64,000 nt of DNA from Candidatus Methanosphaera massiliense. Lineage in GTDB: Archaea; Methanobacteriota; Methanobacteria; Methanobacteriales; Methanobacteriaceae. The notes under the pieces are model-generated. The model searched no databases, was not told the DNA's origin, and worked only from the letters and a program-made list of their open reading frames with translations. Where the stretch lies: contig NZ_JARBXM010000001.1 in the NCBI RefSeq assembly GCF_028890305.1, forward strand, positions 1,615,592 through 1,679,591, written 5' to 3'. This document shows, piece by piece, positions 1 to 9,195 of the stretch (position 1 is the first letter of the stretch; every line of letters begins with the position of its first letter). The position numbers and the translations under genes are program-made.

Positions 1-1550
1 ATGCTAGATTTACCGCACAAATGGGTTTATCTCCAGCAGGATTAACAGGTAGAGGAGTATATGCAAAACCAGCAACAAGACTTCACAGCTTCATGCACCA
101 ATTAAGTGAAGCAATGCATGCAGGTCAAAGTAATTTAAGTGGAGGGCAAGGTATACCATCATTCAATACATTCTGTGCTCCATTTGCTGAAGGTTTATCA
201 TATCCAGAAATAAAAAAAGCAGTGCAATCCTATATATACAATATGGGAGTATTATACTCCTCACGTGGAGGTCAAACAGTATTCTCATCAGTACAAATGG
301 ATATTGGAATGCCTGAATTTCTACGTGATGAACCAGCATATGCTCAAGGTGGAAAAGTAGTAGGAACCTATGGAGACTACTACGATGAAAGCCGTCAAAT
401 ATTAAAAGCTTTCACTGAAGAAATGTATAGAGGTGACGGTCATGGACATCCATTCCTATTCCCAAACACAATCTATACACTAACCGAGGAAAGTTTTAAA
501 CCAGAATTCTCAGAAGAAATGGAACTTGCACACAAAGTAAGTGCAAAACATGGAAATAATTATTTCTTAAATCTAACAGGAAAAACAAGTCCTGAATATA
601 TATCTGTAATGGGATGCCGTACTAGTCTTCCAAGTAACTGGACAGGTGATCCGTTAACAGATTGTTTCCGTGCAGGAAACCTATCTTATGCAAGTATTAA
701 CTTACCACGTATAGGATTAGATTGTCAACAAAATGAAGATTTATTCTTTGAAATTCTTGGAGAAAGAATGGATTTAGTAAGAGAATACTTAGCATTCCGT
801 AGAAATCAGGCAGAAAAATTATTCTCATTTAACATGTTCCCCTTCCTTAATCAATATGACCATGAAGGACGTCAATACTATGAAATTAACAATTCCACAG
901 ACAGTTTCGGAGTTGTTGGTATGGATGACCTTTGTCATAATATGTTAAACAAAGGAATAGAAACACCAGAGGGACAAAAATTCGCCACAAAAGTACTTGA
1001 ATTTATGAATAATCGTAAAGACGAGTATAGTGAGGAAGAAAACAATAAGATAAGATATAGTATTATTGGAAGTCCAGCAGAAAGTGCATGTGGACGATTT
1101 GCCCAGTATGACCATAAATTATATGGAGATAAAGCATACAGTAATGGTGAAGAAGGTAACTACTACTATAGTAACAGTTGTCATTATCCTGTAAATACTA
1201 ATCAAAGTCTTGTTGATAAAATTAAATGGGAATCAACTACTCATCCTTTAATGGCTGGTGGTGCTATACTTAACTGTTGGATTGGAGAAAGTTATACAGA
1301 CTGGGATTCTTTAAGAAGCTTTACAGATAAAATCTGTAACACAGAAGCTCGCTATTACACTTATTCCTCCGCTCTCACTATATGTGATCGTTGTGGATTA
1401 TCCATGAAAGGTATTCAAGATAAATGTGTAAGATGTGGTTGTACTGATGAACTCAGAACACTTGACAAAATTACAGGTTATTTACAGAATACTGCTGGAT
1501 GGAATAACGCAAAACAAAAAGAATTTGTAGACAGAAGAAGAGTATGGTAA
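1..1550 (+). CDS. nrdD: Anaerobic ribonucleoside-triphosphate reductase, 3' part
   Basis: Oxygen-sensitive glycyl-radical enzyme that makes dNTPs from NTPs. The frame is open to the first base (it reads ARFTAQ before the first Met at 21), so the gene starts outside the window and about 515 residues are seen. The conserved core MGCRTSLPSNW with its active-site cysteine, a FRAGNLSYASINLPR stretch, and a C-terminal CxxC...CxxC zinc site (CDRCG / CVRCG) are all present. ITGYL near the end should carry the glycyl radical. The activase NrdG is not in the window. A T-run at about 1570-1579 probably ends transcription. Confidence 0.95.
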   Translation, partial: ARFTAQMGLSPAGLTGRGVYAKPATRLHSFMHQLSEAMHAGQSNLSGGQGIPSFNTFCAPFAEGLSYPEIKKAVQSYIYNMGVLYSSRGGQTVFSSVQMDIGMPEFLRDEPAYAQGGKVVGTYGDYYDESRQILKAFTEEMYRGDGHGHPFLFPNTIYTLTEESFKPEFSEEMELAHKVSAKHGNNYFLNLTGKTSPEYISVMGCRTSLPSNWTGDPLTDCFRAGNLSYASINLPRIGLDCQQNEDLFFEILGERMDLVREYLAFRRNQAEKLFSFNMFPFLNQYDHEGRQYYEINNSTDSFGVVGMDDLCHNMLNKGIETPEGQKFATKVLEFMNNRKDEYSEEENNKIRYSIIGSPAESACGRFAQYDHKLYGDKAYSNGEEGNYYYSNSCHYPVNTNQSLVDKIKWESTTHPLMAGGAILNCWIGESYTDWDSLRSFTDKICNTEARYYTYSSALTICDRCGLSMKGIQDKCVRCGCTDELRTLDKITGYLQNTAGWNNAKQKEFVDRRRVW

Positions 1551-1765
1551 ATGTGTTCGTATAACCCTTCTTTTTTTTATTTATTTTTTTTAACTTTAAA
1601 CTACAATTTACTTGAAAAAGAGTAATGATTAAATATGCTATTTTTATTAGAGTTTTTATGCTAATTTTATTATAAAAAAAAGTATTTGATTAATTATGGT
1701 GATGATTTTATTTTTTGAAAAAAGAACAGGTTGAGGGCTATATTTTTTTTATATTCATCTTTTAT

Positions 1766-2365
1766 TCAAAGGTCTTGTTCTTTATTCTTTTGCTTTCCGA
1801 TTTCTGTTGCTTCTTTTACTTCTACTAATTTTCCTGTTTCTACTTCATAAATATATCCATGTATTGGTATATTTGCTGGTACTAGTGGATGGTTTCTGAC
1901 TGTTCTTACATCGTCAACTACACTTTTTGCTAAATCGTTTATTGGTAAGAAGTTTATATATTGTCCTGCTTCTGATCCTCCTTCTTTTACTGGATTGTAC
2001 CATCCATCTTCTCCAATTGCTGCGGATTCTAAACTTTCAGATAGTAAATCATATATTTCATCGTTAGTAAATGTTAACATTCCACAGTCTGTGTGGTGTA
2101 TTATAAACCATTCCTGGGTTCCTAGAAGTTTGTGTGATATTATTAATGATCTGATTATGTCTTCTGTTACTCTTCCTCCTGCATTTCTTATTACGTGTGC
2201 ATCTCCTTCTTCTAGTCCTGCAAATTTTGCTGGGTCTAATCTTGCATCCATGCAGGTTACTATTGAAAATTTTCTTCCTGGTGGTATTGGTAGTTTGCTT
2301 TTTTCTCCAAATTCTGCTGCATATTTTTTATTTGCTTCTAATACTTCTTGTAATACTTTTGTCAT
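1766..2365 (-). CDS. cab: Beta-class carbonic anhydrase (Cab type)
   Basis: Interconverts CO2 and bicarbonate in the cytoplasm. The 199-residue product has the zinc signature of the small archaeal Cab proteins: Cys38-x-Asp40-x-Arg42 (TCMDARLDP) and His91-x-x-Cys94 (HHTDCGM), with the RNAGG turn at 60-64. A good ribosome-binding site (AAGGAAGTG) precedes the ATG at 2365. It is convergent with nrdD and divergent from the glycosyltransferase at 2597. Family assignment is firm; a role in supplying CO2 or bicarbonate for biosynthesis is inference. Confidence 0.93.
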   Translation of the reverse strand: MTKVLQEVLEANKKYAAEFGEKSKLPIPPGRKFSIVTCMDARLDPAKFAGLEEGDAHVIRNAGGRVTEDIIRSLIISHKLLGTQEWFIIHHTDCGMLTFTNDEIYDLLSESLESAAIGEDGWYNPVKEGGSEAGQYINFLPINDLAKSVVDDVRTVRNHPLVPANIPIHGYIYEVETGKLVEVKEATEIGKQKNKEQDL

Positions 2366-2596
2366 GTTTTCACTTCCTTTTTGTTTTTATTCCATTTTAG
2401 TGAAATAAATTAACACTGTTAATTTTCACTATTATTAATTTAATTAACCATGTTATATAAACTTTGTTAAATTCCTGAGAAAAAATAATGGAAATAAAAC
2501 AAGAATATTTATTTTAAACTTAAAAAACAAATAAATAATTATAATTATGATTTAACAAATCATGAATACGGACAGTTAAATAGTGATTGTGATTCG

Positions 2597-4381
2597 ATGA
2601 AACTCAGCATAATAATACCAACATACAACGAAGAAGAATACCTTCCAAACCTATTAGAAAGTATAAAACGACAAAACTTTAAAGAAGACTTTGAAGTAAT
2701 AATAGCTGATGCAAATTCAACAGATAAAACAAAAGAAATAGCAGAATCATACAACTGTAAAATAGTACCTGGTGGATTACCTGGAATAGGAAGAAACAAT
2801 GGTGCAAAAGTAGCAAAAGGAGAATTACTATTATTTTTAGATTCAGACTCAGTATTAACAAATGACTACTTAAACCTAGCGATAAAAGAATTTGAAGAAC
2901 GCAACCTAGGAATAGCAATAACACAGATAGTACCATTAGAAAAAGGATTTATAAATGAGATAACACATGAAATAGCAAACTATATGACAAAACAAATATC
3001 CCACATAAAACCACATGGAGCAGGATGCTATGGTATATTAACATACAAATCACTACACGAAAAAGTAAACGGATTTGATGAAACTCTTGACTTTGGAGAA
3101 GACACAGACTACATAGAAAGAATAGGAAAAATTAGTAGATTCAAAGTATTAGACAAGCCAAAATTACTTATCTCCACAAGAAGACTTGAAGAAGAAGGAC
3201 TAAAAAATATTACAATAAAATATGCAAAAAGTACGGCGAAACAAATGGTAGGAAAAAAAGTAACACTAGACGAGTTAGATTATAGTTTTGAACACTCAAA
3301 ATCCCAGAAGAAAAAAAGGATATTTTACTCATTGTGTGGAGAAGGACTAGGTCATGCAATACGCAGCGGAGTAGTAATAAAATATCTCATAGACCAGGGA
3401 TATGATTTAATAGTATTTGCAAGTGACAGAGCATATCAATATCTAAACTCAAAATTTGACAACATATATGAAATAACAGGATTTAACACAGTATACGAGA
3501 ATAATAGTGTACGTAATAAGAAAACATTTGTCTACAATATGAAGGATGTTCCAAGTGATCTTAAAAATAACATGAATAAAATGTATAAATTAGCAAAGAA
3601 ATTTAAACCTGATTTAATAATATCTGACTTTGAATTCTATGCGAACCTCTTATCACATATAATTCATGTCCCATTAATAAGTATAGACAATATGCACGTA
3701 CTAACAGAAGCAGAATATGATTCACCAAGAAAATATAGTAAAGACAGATTATTTTCTGAAGCTGTAGTGCATGCATTCATTCAGGGAGCTGATAAAACAT
3801 TAATCTATTCATACTTCTTCCCGCCACTAAAAGATGAGGAAAATACTAGATATGTTGACCCTATAATAAGAGATGAAATCTATAAATTAAAACCAAGAAA
3901 TGGAGACCATATTCTAGTATATCAGACAAGTGACTCTAACAAGAAGTTAATAAGGCTACTAAAAAATAATCCTGAAAAACAATTTATAGTGTATGGATTC
4001 CATAAGGATGAACGTGACAATAACATATTGTATAGAGCATTTAATGAAGAACAATTATATAATGACTTTAAAGATGCACATTGTGTAATAACTAATGGAG
4101 GATTCTCCTTTATAACAGAAGCATTACAACTAGGAAAGCCTATACTTAGTATACCTGTAAAAAAACAATTTGAACAAATACTCAATGCAATATACATCCA
4201 AAAACTAGGATATGGAGAACACCATGATACCATTAATCAAAGGATTTTAGATAACTTTCTAGATAATGTACCAGAATATAAGAAAAATATCAGGGAAAAC
4301 TATAGAAGACATATTGATAACTCTGAAACATTAAATGTACTTAAAGAAACAATCGAAGAAGTATTAAATAAATCAGAATAG
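2597..4381 (+). CDS. Two-domain glycosyltransferase: GT2 fused to a MurG/UDP-glycosyltransferase-like domain
   Basis: Probable membrane-lipid or cell-surface glycosyltransferase. Residues 1 to about 225 are a family-2 (GT-A) domain: IIIPTYNEEEYL at the start, DANSTD near 38-43, the DxD-like LDSDS at 81-85 and a GEDTDY acid pair near 167-172. Residues from about 240 begin a second, GT-B-like domain: a glycine-rich loop GEGLGHAIRSG (248-258) and a C-terminal nucleotide-sugar motif NGGFSFITEALQLGKPIL, as in MurG and related enzymes. The KSQKKKR stretch (235-241) is the linker. No membrane segment is obvious. Substrates cannot be told from sequence. Upstream GTGAT may act as a weak ribosome-binding site. 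Confidence 0.85.
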   Translation: MKLSIIIPTYNEEEYLPNLLESIKRQNFKEDFEVIIADANSTDKTKEIAESYNCKIVPGGLPGIGRNNGAKVAKGELLLFLDSDSVLTNDYLNLAIKEFEERNLGIAITQIVPLEKGFINEITHEIANYMTKQISHIKPHGAGCYGILTYKSLHEKVNGFDETLDFGEDTDYIERIGKISRFKVLDKPKLLISTRRLEEEGLKNITIKYAKSTAKQMVGKKVTLDELDYSFEHSKSQKKKRIFYSLCGEGLGHAIRSGVVIKYLIDQGYDLIVFASDRAYQYLNSKFDNIYEITGFNTVYENNSVRNKKTFVYNMKDVPSDLKNNMNKMYKLAKKFKPDLIISDFEFYANLLSHIIHVPLISIDNMHVLTEAEYDSPRKYSKDRLFSEAVVHAFIQGADKTLIYSYFFPPLKDEENTRYVDPIIRDEIYKLKPRNGDHILVYQTSDSNKKLIRLLKNNPEKQFIVYGFHKDERDNNILYRAFNEEQLYNDFKDAHCVITNGGFSFITEALQLGKPILSIPVKKQFEQILNAIYIQKLGYGEHHDTINQRILDNFLDNVPEYKKNIRENYRRHIDNSETLNVLKETIEEVLNKSE

Positions 4382-4406
4382 TCTTATTCTTCAACCACTT
4401 CTTTTT

Positions 4407-5273
4407 TTATTCCAGGCTTATTGAATAAATCTTCTCAATATTATCTTTATGAATAATATATGCATCTTCCTCTGTCATTATCCCCTTGGATATATAACTA
4501 TTAGTTCTTCTAGGAACTGTTCTCGGACCTAATACTCTTCCAGGATATAATGGGTTATCCATGTAATCTGTTTCCATGAGAAATTTAGGTTTAATATTAT
4601 GTTCATGTGTTTTAGACAATGCTTCTTTTATTAAGATTTTACTAGAATTTACTGATGATGTTATTCCATAGGTTTCCTGGGGTAATACTTCACTACCTGC
4701 ATAATGCTTAATTAACTTGTATTCTTTTAAATTAGTATCTTTTAAGAGATTATGTAATTCATGATAAGTATTATTATCTGCTTCTTCCATGTGTAATTGT
4801 ACAGGACAATCAATATCACTAGCTAAATCTATTGCATACTTCATTATCTGAGTATGTACCTGCCAAATATTATCATCTACATTATAATGTGGACGTCCTA
4901 CTTCTCCTATTGCTACAGCTTTACCTTCCAAGACAAGATTCTGTGCTAATTCCAAATTTTTATACATTACTTCTCTAGCTTTATCTATGGACATTCCCTG
5001 TTCAATCATCTTATCAAAGGCTATTGGATGAATTCCTAGTACTGCATATGCCTTAACTGGCGTTTCATCATTTATATGTTTTACTGCATCTATTGTTATT
5101 TGCATTGCTTTTTCATGATTCATAGGGTCATTTGGTAATAGATTCCATGCAGGCAGATTTGGTATAATCATTGTTGTTCCACCAGATCTGTAGAAAGTAT
5201 TTGCAGTCTTTATAGGTCCTAGTTCTCCTACTGGATTTACATGTATATGATTATCTGTTACTGGTATTTTCAT
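4407..5273 (-). CDS. TatD-related metal-dependent hydrolase
   Basis: Predicted TIM-barrel amidohydrolase of the archaeal TatD-like group, 288 residues. Metal-binding features are the N-terminal D-N-H9-I-H11 (TDNHIHVNP), GEVGRPHYN in the middle, QLHMEE and a late METDYMDNP aspartate. The family includes nucleases and other hydrolases, and the true substrate of this archaeal branch is unknown to me. It ends 25 bases past the convergent glycosyltransferase gene. No clear ribosome-binding site is seen, so the transcript may be leaderless. Confidence 0.8.
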   Translation of the reverse strand: MKIPVTDNHIHVNPVGELGPIKTANTFYRSGGTTMIIPNLPAWNLLPNDPMNHEKAMQITIDAVKHINDETPVKAYAVLGIHPIAFDKMIEQGMSIDKAREVMYKNLELAQNLVLEGKAVAIGEVGRPHYNVDDNIWQVHTQIMKYAIDLASDIDCPVQLHMEEADNNTYHELHNLLKDTNLKEYKLIKHYAGSEVLPQETYGITSSVNSSKILIKEALSKTHEHNIKPKFLMETDYMDNPLYPGRVLGPRTVPRRTNSYISKGIMTEEDAYIIHKDNIEKIYSISLE

Positions 5274-5342
5274 AATAAAAATTTTATGATTCAGATAATA
5301 TAATATTATTAGAATCTAACAAAGTAAGGGATTTGTTTATTC

Positions 5343-6230
5343 ATGGAATTTTTAGATGCTAAAACTATTTTATCAAGAAATCAGAATCCTGACGGATGGT
5401 ATGGTGCTGATTATAATATGAACCTGTATCGTGGATGTCCTCATGGATGTATTTACTGTGATAGTAGATATGATGTATATCATGTGAATAACTTTGATGT
5501 GGTTAAGTCTAAGAAAAATGTTTTAGAACTACTAAGAAAGGAATTAAAAAGTAAAAGAAGTAGGGGTGTTGTTGGTATTGGTGCTATGAGTGATACCTAT
5601 AATCCCATGGAGAAGAAGTACCTGATTACAAGAGGAGCTTTAAAGTTATTATTAAGGTATGGTTATGGTGTTTCTATTGATACAAAAAGTAATCTTATTC
5701 TCCGTGATATTGACTTGTTAGAGAAAATTAATGAAATAAATGATGTTATTATAAAAATATCTATTACTACACCATATGATAATCTTTCTAAAATTATTGA
5801 ACCGAATGTTTGTTCTCCAAGCAGCAGATTTAATGTTGTTCATAAATTAAGTGATGTTGGTATTTTTGCAGGTGTTATGATGTTACCAGTTTTACCTTTT
5901 ATTACTGATAGTGTTAGTAGCATACGTGACATGGTGAAATTATCTTATGAAAATGGTGCAAGATTTATCTATACTATGATGGCCGTATCACTTAGAAGTA
6001 ATCAGAAGAAATACTATTATGAGAAGTTAGATGAATCATTTCCTGGTCTAAGAAGTAAGTATGAACAATTAGATAATTATAATTATAGATATGCTAGTTC
6101 TAATGAGAGAGAATTATGGTCTGTATTTAAGGAAGAATGTGATAAGTATGGATTATTATATGATATGGATGATATTATAAAAGCTTATAAAAAAGAGAAT
6201 AGAAAGGATGTTCAGACAACCCTTTTTTAA
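5343..6230 (+). CDS. Radical SAM protein (SPL-like family)
   Basis: Radical S-adenosylmethionine enzyme of 295 residues. The [4Fe-4S] cysteines are Cys32-x3-Cys36-x2-Cys39 in RGCPHGCIYCDSR, followed by GAMSDTYNPMEKKY and an ISITTPYDNL strand typical of the spore-photoproduct-lyase-like/Rv2578c-type radical SAM group. Its reaction is not known from sequence. It is divergent from the TatD-like gene and converges with aroE, the stop codons lying 2 bases apart. Confidence 0.85.
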   Translation: MEFLDAKTILSRNQNPDGWYGADYNMNLYRGCPHGCIYCDSRYDVYHVNNFDVVKSKKNVLELLRKELKSKRSRGVVGIGAMSDTYNPMEKKYLITRGALKLLLRYGYGVSIDTKSNLILRDIDLLEKINEINDVIIKISITTPYDNLSKIIEPNVCSPSSRFNVVHKLSDVGIFAGVMMLPVLPFITDSVSSIRDMVKLSYENGARFIYTMMAVSLRSNQKKYYYEKLDESFPGLRSKYEQLDNYNYRYASSNERELWSVFKEECDKYGLLYDMDDIIKAYKKENRKDVQTTLF

Positions 6231-6232
6231 GA

Positions 6233-7090
6233 TTATTGTTGTTTTTTAAGACTGGCTAGTAATGGTTCTTCGAATGATTCATATGATGGTGTTTTGCCAG
6301 TGAATATTTCAAATGCTGTTATACCTTGATTTATCAGCATTTTTGTTCCTGGTATTGTTTGTGCTCCGCGTAATTTTGCCTGTTTTAATAATTCTGTTTC
6401 TAGTGGATTGTATATTATGTCCATTACTGTTTGTTCTGCAACTATGTTATTTACTTCTATAGGTGGTTCTACGTTATGATTTGGATACATTCCTATTGGT
6501 GTAGTGTTGATTATTATATCCATTTCTGAAATTATTTCATTTGTATCTTTAATATCCTGGTATGATATGTTCATGAAGTTAGTCTGATTTCTGAGATTTG
6601 ATATTAATTTACTAGCATTATCTTTACTTCTGTTTGCAATTGTAAGTGTGTTTATATCCTCATTAATAAGTGTGAATGTTATTGCTTTAGATGCTCCACC
6701 AGCACCTATTACTAGTACATTTTTATCTTTTAGGGATGTGTATTCTTTTATTGATTTTACAGCACCCATTCCGTCAGTATTATATCCTTTTGCTATGCCG
6801 TCTTTAAAGCTTATAGTATTTACAGCATTGATTTTTCGTGCGGTTTCATCTATTTGGTCAAGATAGGGTATTATTTCTGTTTTATACGGTATTGTTACAT
6901 TCAGTCCTTGTATGTTCAATGTTTTAGCAGCTATTATCACATGTTCTATATTTTCTGGTTGAACATGGAATGGTACGTATTTATAATCCATATTCATTAA
7001 TTTATATGCATTATTATGCATTGGCGGTGAAAAACTATGTTCTATAGGATGGCCTATTACTCCAGTTATCAGAGTTTTTCCAGTTATCAT
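6233..7090 (-). CDS. aroE: Shikimate dehydrogenase
   Basis: Reduces 3-dehydroshikimate to shikimate with NADPH in aromatic amino acid synthesis. The 285-residue protein shows the N-terminal substrate domain (GVIGHPIEHSFSPPMHN; NVTIPYKTE with the catalytic lysine), the Rossmann loop VIGAGGASKAI and the C-terminal PGTKMLINQG motif. Length is normal for the family. A strong AGGAG precedes the ATG. No other shikimate gene is adjacent. Confidence 0.95.
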   Translation of the reverse strand: MITGKTLITGVIGHPIEHSFSPPMHNNAYKLMNMDYKYVPFHVQPENIEHVIIAAKTLNIQGLNVTIPYKTEIIPYLDQIDETARKINAVNTISFKDGIAKGYNTDGMGAVKSIKEYTSLKDKNVLVIGAGGASKAITFTLINEDINTLTIANRSKDNASKLISNLRNQTNFMNISYQDIKDTNEIISEMDIIINTTPIGMYPNHNVEPPIEVNNIVAEQTVMDIIYNPLETELLKQAKLRGAQTIPGTKMLINQGITAFEIFTGKTPSYESFEEPLLASLKKQQ

Positions 7091-7498
7091 GATTAATCTC
7101 CTAAATCTATAATCTATTGTTAAAATTCTTATAGTATAAAATTTATATCTATATATTAAATTATAGAATAATTTAATCTCTGTTTAAATAATCATATAAT
7201 CTACTATTTAATGTTATGGTTATATAAGTGGATGTTCTGTTATTCTGGATTGTTTTGTAATAATATAGTTTCAAAGGGATTAATCACTGGTAATATTACT
7301 ATCATTTTATCTAATGGTTAATACTTGAAAGGATAATATTGCAACACTAATTATATTAGTTTATTTATCCATGCAAAAAGAATAAAAGATAGTAAAATAA
7401 TTTTTTCATGTGTAAGTATTCTAGTGTAGATAAACATGTAATAATAATTTTTATGGGAAATAATAGCAATTGTTATTATTGATTTGGAGTAATAAAGT
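7091..7498. other. Intergenic region between divergent aroE and hisS
   Basis: About 400 bases of AT-rich sequence with no open frame of note. It must hold both promoters. The only structure I could make out is a hairpin at 7459-7480 just before the hisS ribosome-binding site (listed separately). Confidence 0.6.
7459..7480 (+). promoter_or_regulatory. Hairpin or palindromic operator in the hisS leader
   Basis: AATAATAGC and GTTATTATT form a 9-bp stem (one G-U pair) around an AATT loop, ending 5 bases before the GGAGT ribosome-binding site of hisS. It could be an operator or a leader hairpin for the six-gene run. Function is inference. Confidence 0.35.
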
Positions 7499-8779
7499 AT
7501 GGATTTTAAAAAACCAAGAGGAACACGAGACTTCTTATTCGATGAAATGGAAGAACGTAAATATGTTGAAAATACTATACGTAGTGTAGTTGAAAGTTAT
7601 GGATTCAAAGAAATAAAAACACCAATATTTGAGGATTTAGAATTATTCACAACAAGATCTGGTGAAGGGATAAAAGATGAGCTTTACCACTTCCAAGATA
7701 AGGGTGGAAGAGATTTAGCATTAAGACCAGAAATAACTGCAAGTGTAGCTAGATTATATAATAATAACCTCCAAAGAGAAGCAAAACCACTTAAAATGTA
7801 CTATTTTGGTAGTTGCTTTAGATATGAACGACCACAAGCTGGAAGATACAGACAATTCTGGCAGTTTGGTATAGAAGTAATTGGTGGAACTCCAATATAC
7901 AATGAGGCAGAAATCATAGCAATGGCAAATGATGCATTAAGTAAAATAAATATACAAAACTATGAAATAGCAATAGGACATTTAGGCATTATAAAAGGAG
8001 TTTTATCAAAAATAAACATACCATCAGAGATACAGACACAGATAATTGCAAGTATTGATAAGCAAGACTATGAATTACTGGACAAACTATTAACAGACAA
8101 TAATGTAACTGAGGAATATAAAACAATAATCAATGACTTAATTAATGTTAAAGGCAGTCGTGAAGATTTAGAAGCATTTAAATCAACACTAAAAAATATA
8201 CCTGAAAGTTATGAGGCTGCAGAGGAACTTAATAATATACTTGAAACATTAGAAGTATTTGGATTTAATGATTATACTGTTAATTTATCTATTGCAAGAG
8301 GTCTTGACTATTATACAGGATTAGTATTTGAAATTTATGTACCTGATCTTGGAGCAGAAAAACAGATAACCGGTGGAGGAACATACAACCTAATGGGATT
8401 GTTTGATGCTGAGGAAGTTGAATCTACTGGTTTTGCATTTGGATTTGACAGGATTATGGAAGCATACAAGAGACAGAATATTCAACTGCCTGAAAATGAT
8501 TCACCAAGAGTACTTGTTATACCTGTGAAAAAAGAGTTTAAAAACGAGGCTATATTAATTGCACAGCAGCTTAGAAGAGAAAATATTATAGCTGATATAG
8601 ATCTTAAAGGTAAAAAACTTAAAAAGAATCTGTCCTATGCAAACACTCATAAATTCAACAAAGTAATCATGATTGGACAAAAAGAAGTTGAAGATAATGC
8701 AGTGACACTCAAAGATATGGCTAGTGGAGATCAAGTAACAATACCACAAGATGAATTAATCACAAAAATACAGGAATAA
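7499..8779 (+). CDS. hisS: Histidyl-tRNA synthetase
   Basis: Class II aminoacyl-tRNA synthetase charging tRNA-His. The 426-residue product has class II motif 1 around KTPIFEDLELF, motif 2 in FRYERPQAGRYRQFWQFG, the histidine-specific ARGLDYYTGLVFE and GGGTYN loops, a motif 3 GFAFGFDRI, and a C-terminal anticodon-binding domain from about residue 330. It is the first gene of a closely spaced plus-strand run (hisS, hisI, PIN-ATPase, TIM-barrel, endA, trpS), with 12 bases to hisI. Confidence 0.97.
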   Translation: MDFKKPRGTRDFLFDEMEERKYVENTIRSVVESYGFKEIKTPIFEDLELFTTRSGEGIKDELYHFQDKGGRDLALRPEITASVARLYNNNLQREAKPLKMYYFGSCFRYERPQAGRYRQFWQFGIEVIGGTPIYNEAEIIAMANDALSKINIQNYEIAIGHLGIIKGVLSKINIPSEIQTQIIASIDKQDYELLDKLLTDNNVTEEYKTIINDLINVKGSREDLEAFKSTLKNIPESYEAAEELNNILETLEVFGFNDYTVNLSIARGLDYYTGLVFEIYVPDLGAEKQITGGGTYNLMGLFDAEEVESTGFAFGFDRIMEAYKRQNIQLPENDSPRVLVIPVKKEFKNEAILIAQQLRRENIIADIDLKGKKLKKNLSYANTHKFNKVIMIGQKEVEDNAVTLKDMASGDQVTIPQDELITKIQE

Positions 8780-8791
8780 GGAGTAACACCA

Positions 8792-9181
8792 ATGATAAAA
8801 CCTAACTTTAGGCATACAATCAATGGAAAAAAGCTGGCAATAGGAATAGCACAGGACTATAAAACTGGAGAAATACTAATGGCAGCATATATGGATGAAG
8901 AAGCTTATAATAAAACCGTGCAAACAAAAAAAGCACATTATTATAGTACAAGTAGAAACAAAATCTGGTTTAAAGGGGAAGAATCAGGACACATACAACA
9001 AGTAAAAGAGATATACCTTGATTGTGACAAAGATGCTATTCTTCTAAAAGTAGAACAAATTGGTGGAGCTTGTCATACAGGACACTACTCCTGCTTTTAC
9101 AATAAATTATCAGATGATGGCGAAACTATAACCGAAAAAGAGGACAAAGTATTCGACCCAGACAATGTATACAACCACTAG
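8792..9181 (+). CDS. hisI: Phosphoribosyl-AMP cyclohydrolase
   Basis: Third step of histidine synthesis: opens the purine ring of phosphoribosyl-AMP. At 129 residues it is the stand-alone archaeal form without the HisE pyrophosphatase domain. Family marks are [29 protein letters not shown] with metal-binding acids, and the zinc cysteines in [18 protein letters not shown] site precedes the ATG. Placement after hisS links histidine synthesis and use. Confidence 0.96.
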   Translation: MIKPNFRHTINGKKLAIGIAQDYKTGEILMAAYMDEEAYNKTVQTKKAHYYSTSRNKIWFKGEESGHIQQVKEIYLDCDKDAILLKVEQIGGACHTGHYSCFYNKLSDDGETITEKEDKVFDPDNVYNH

Positions 9182-9195
9182 GAGGATGAGTATTC

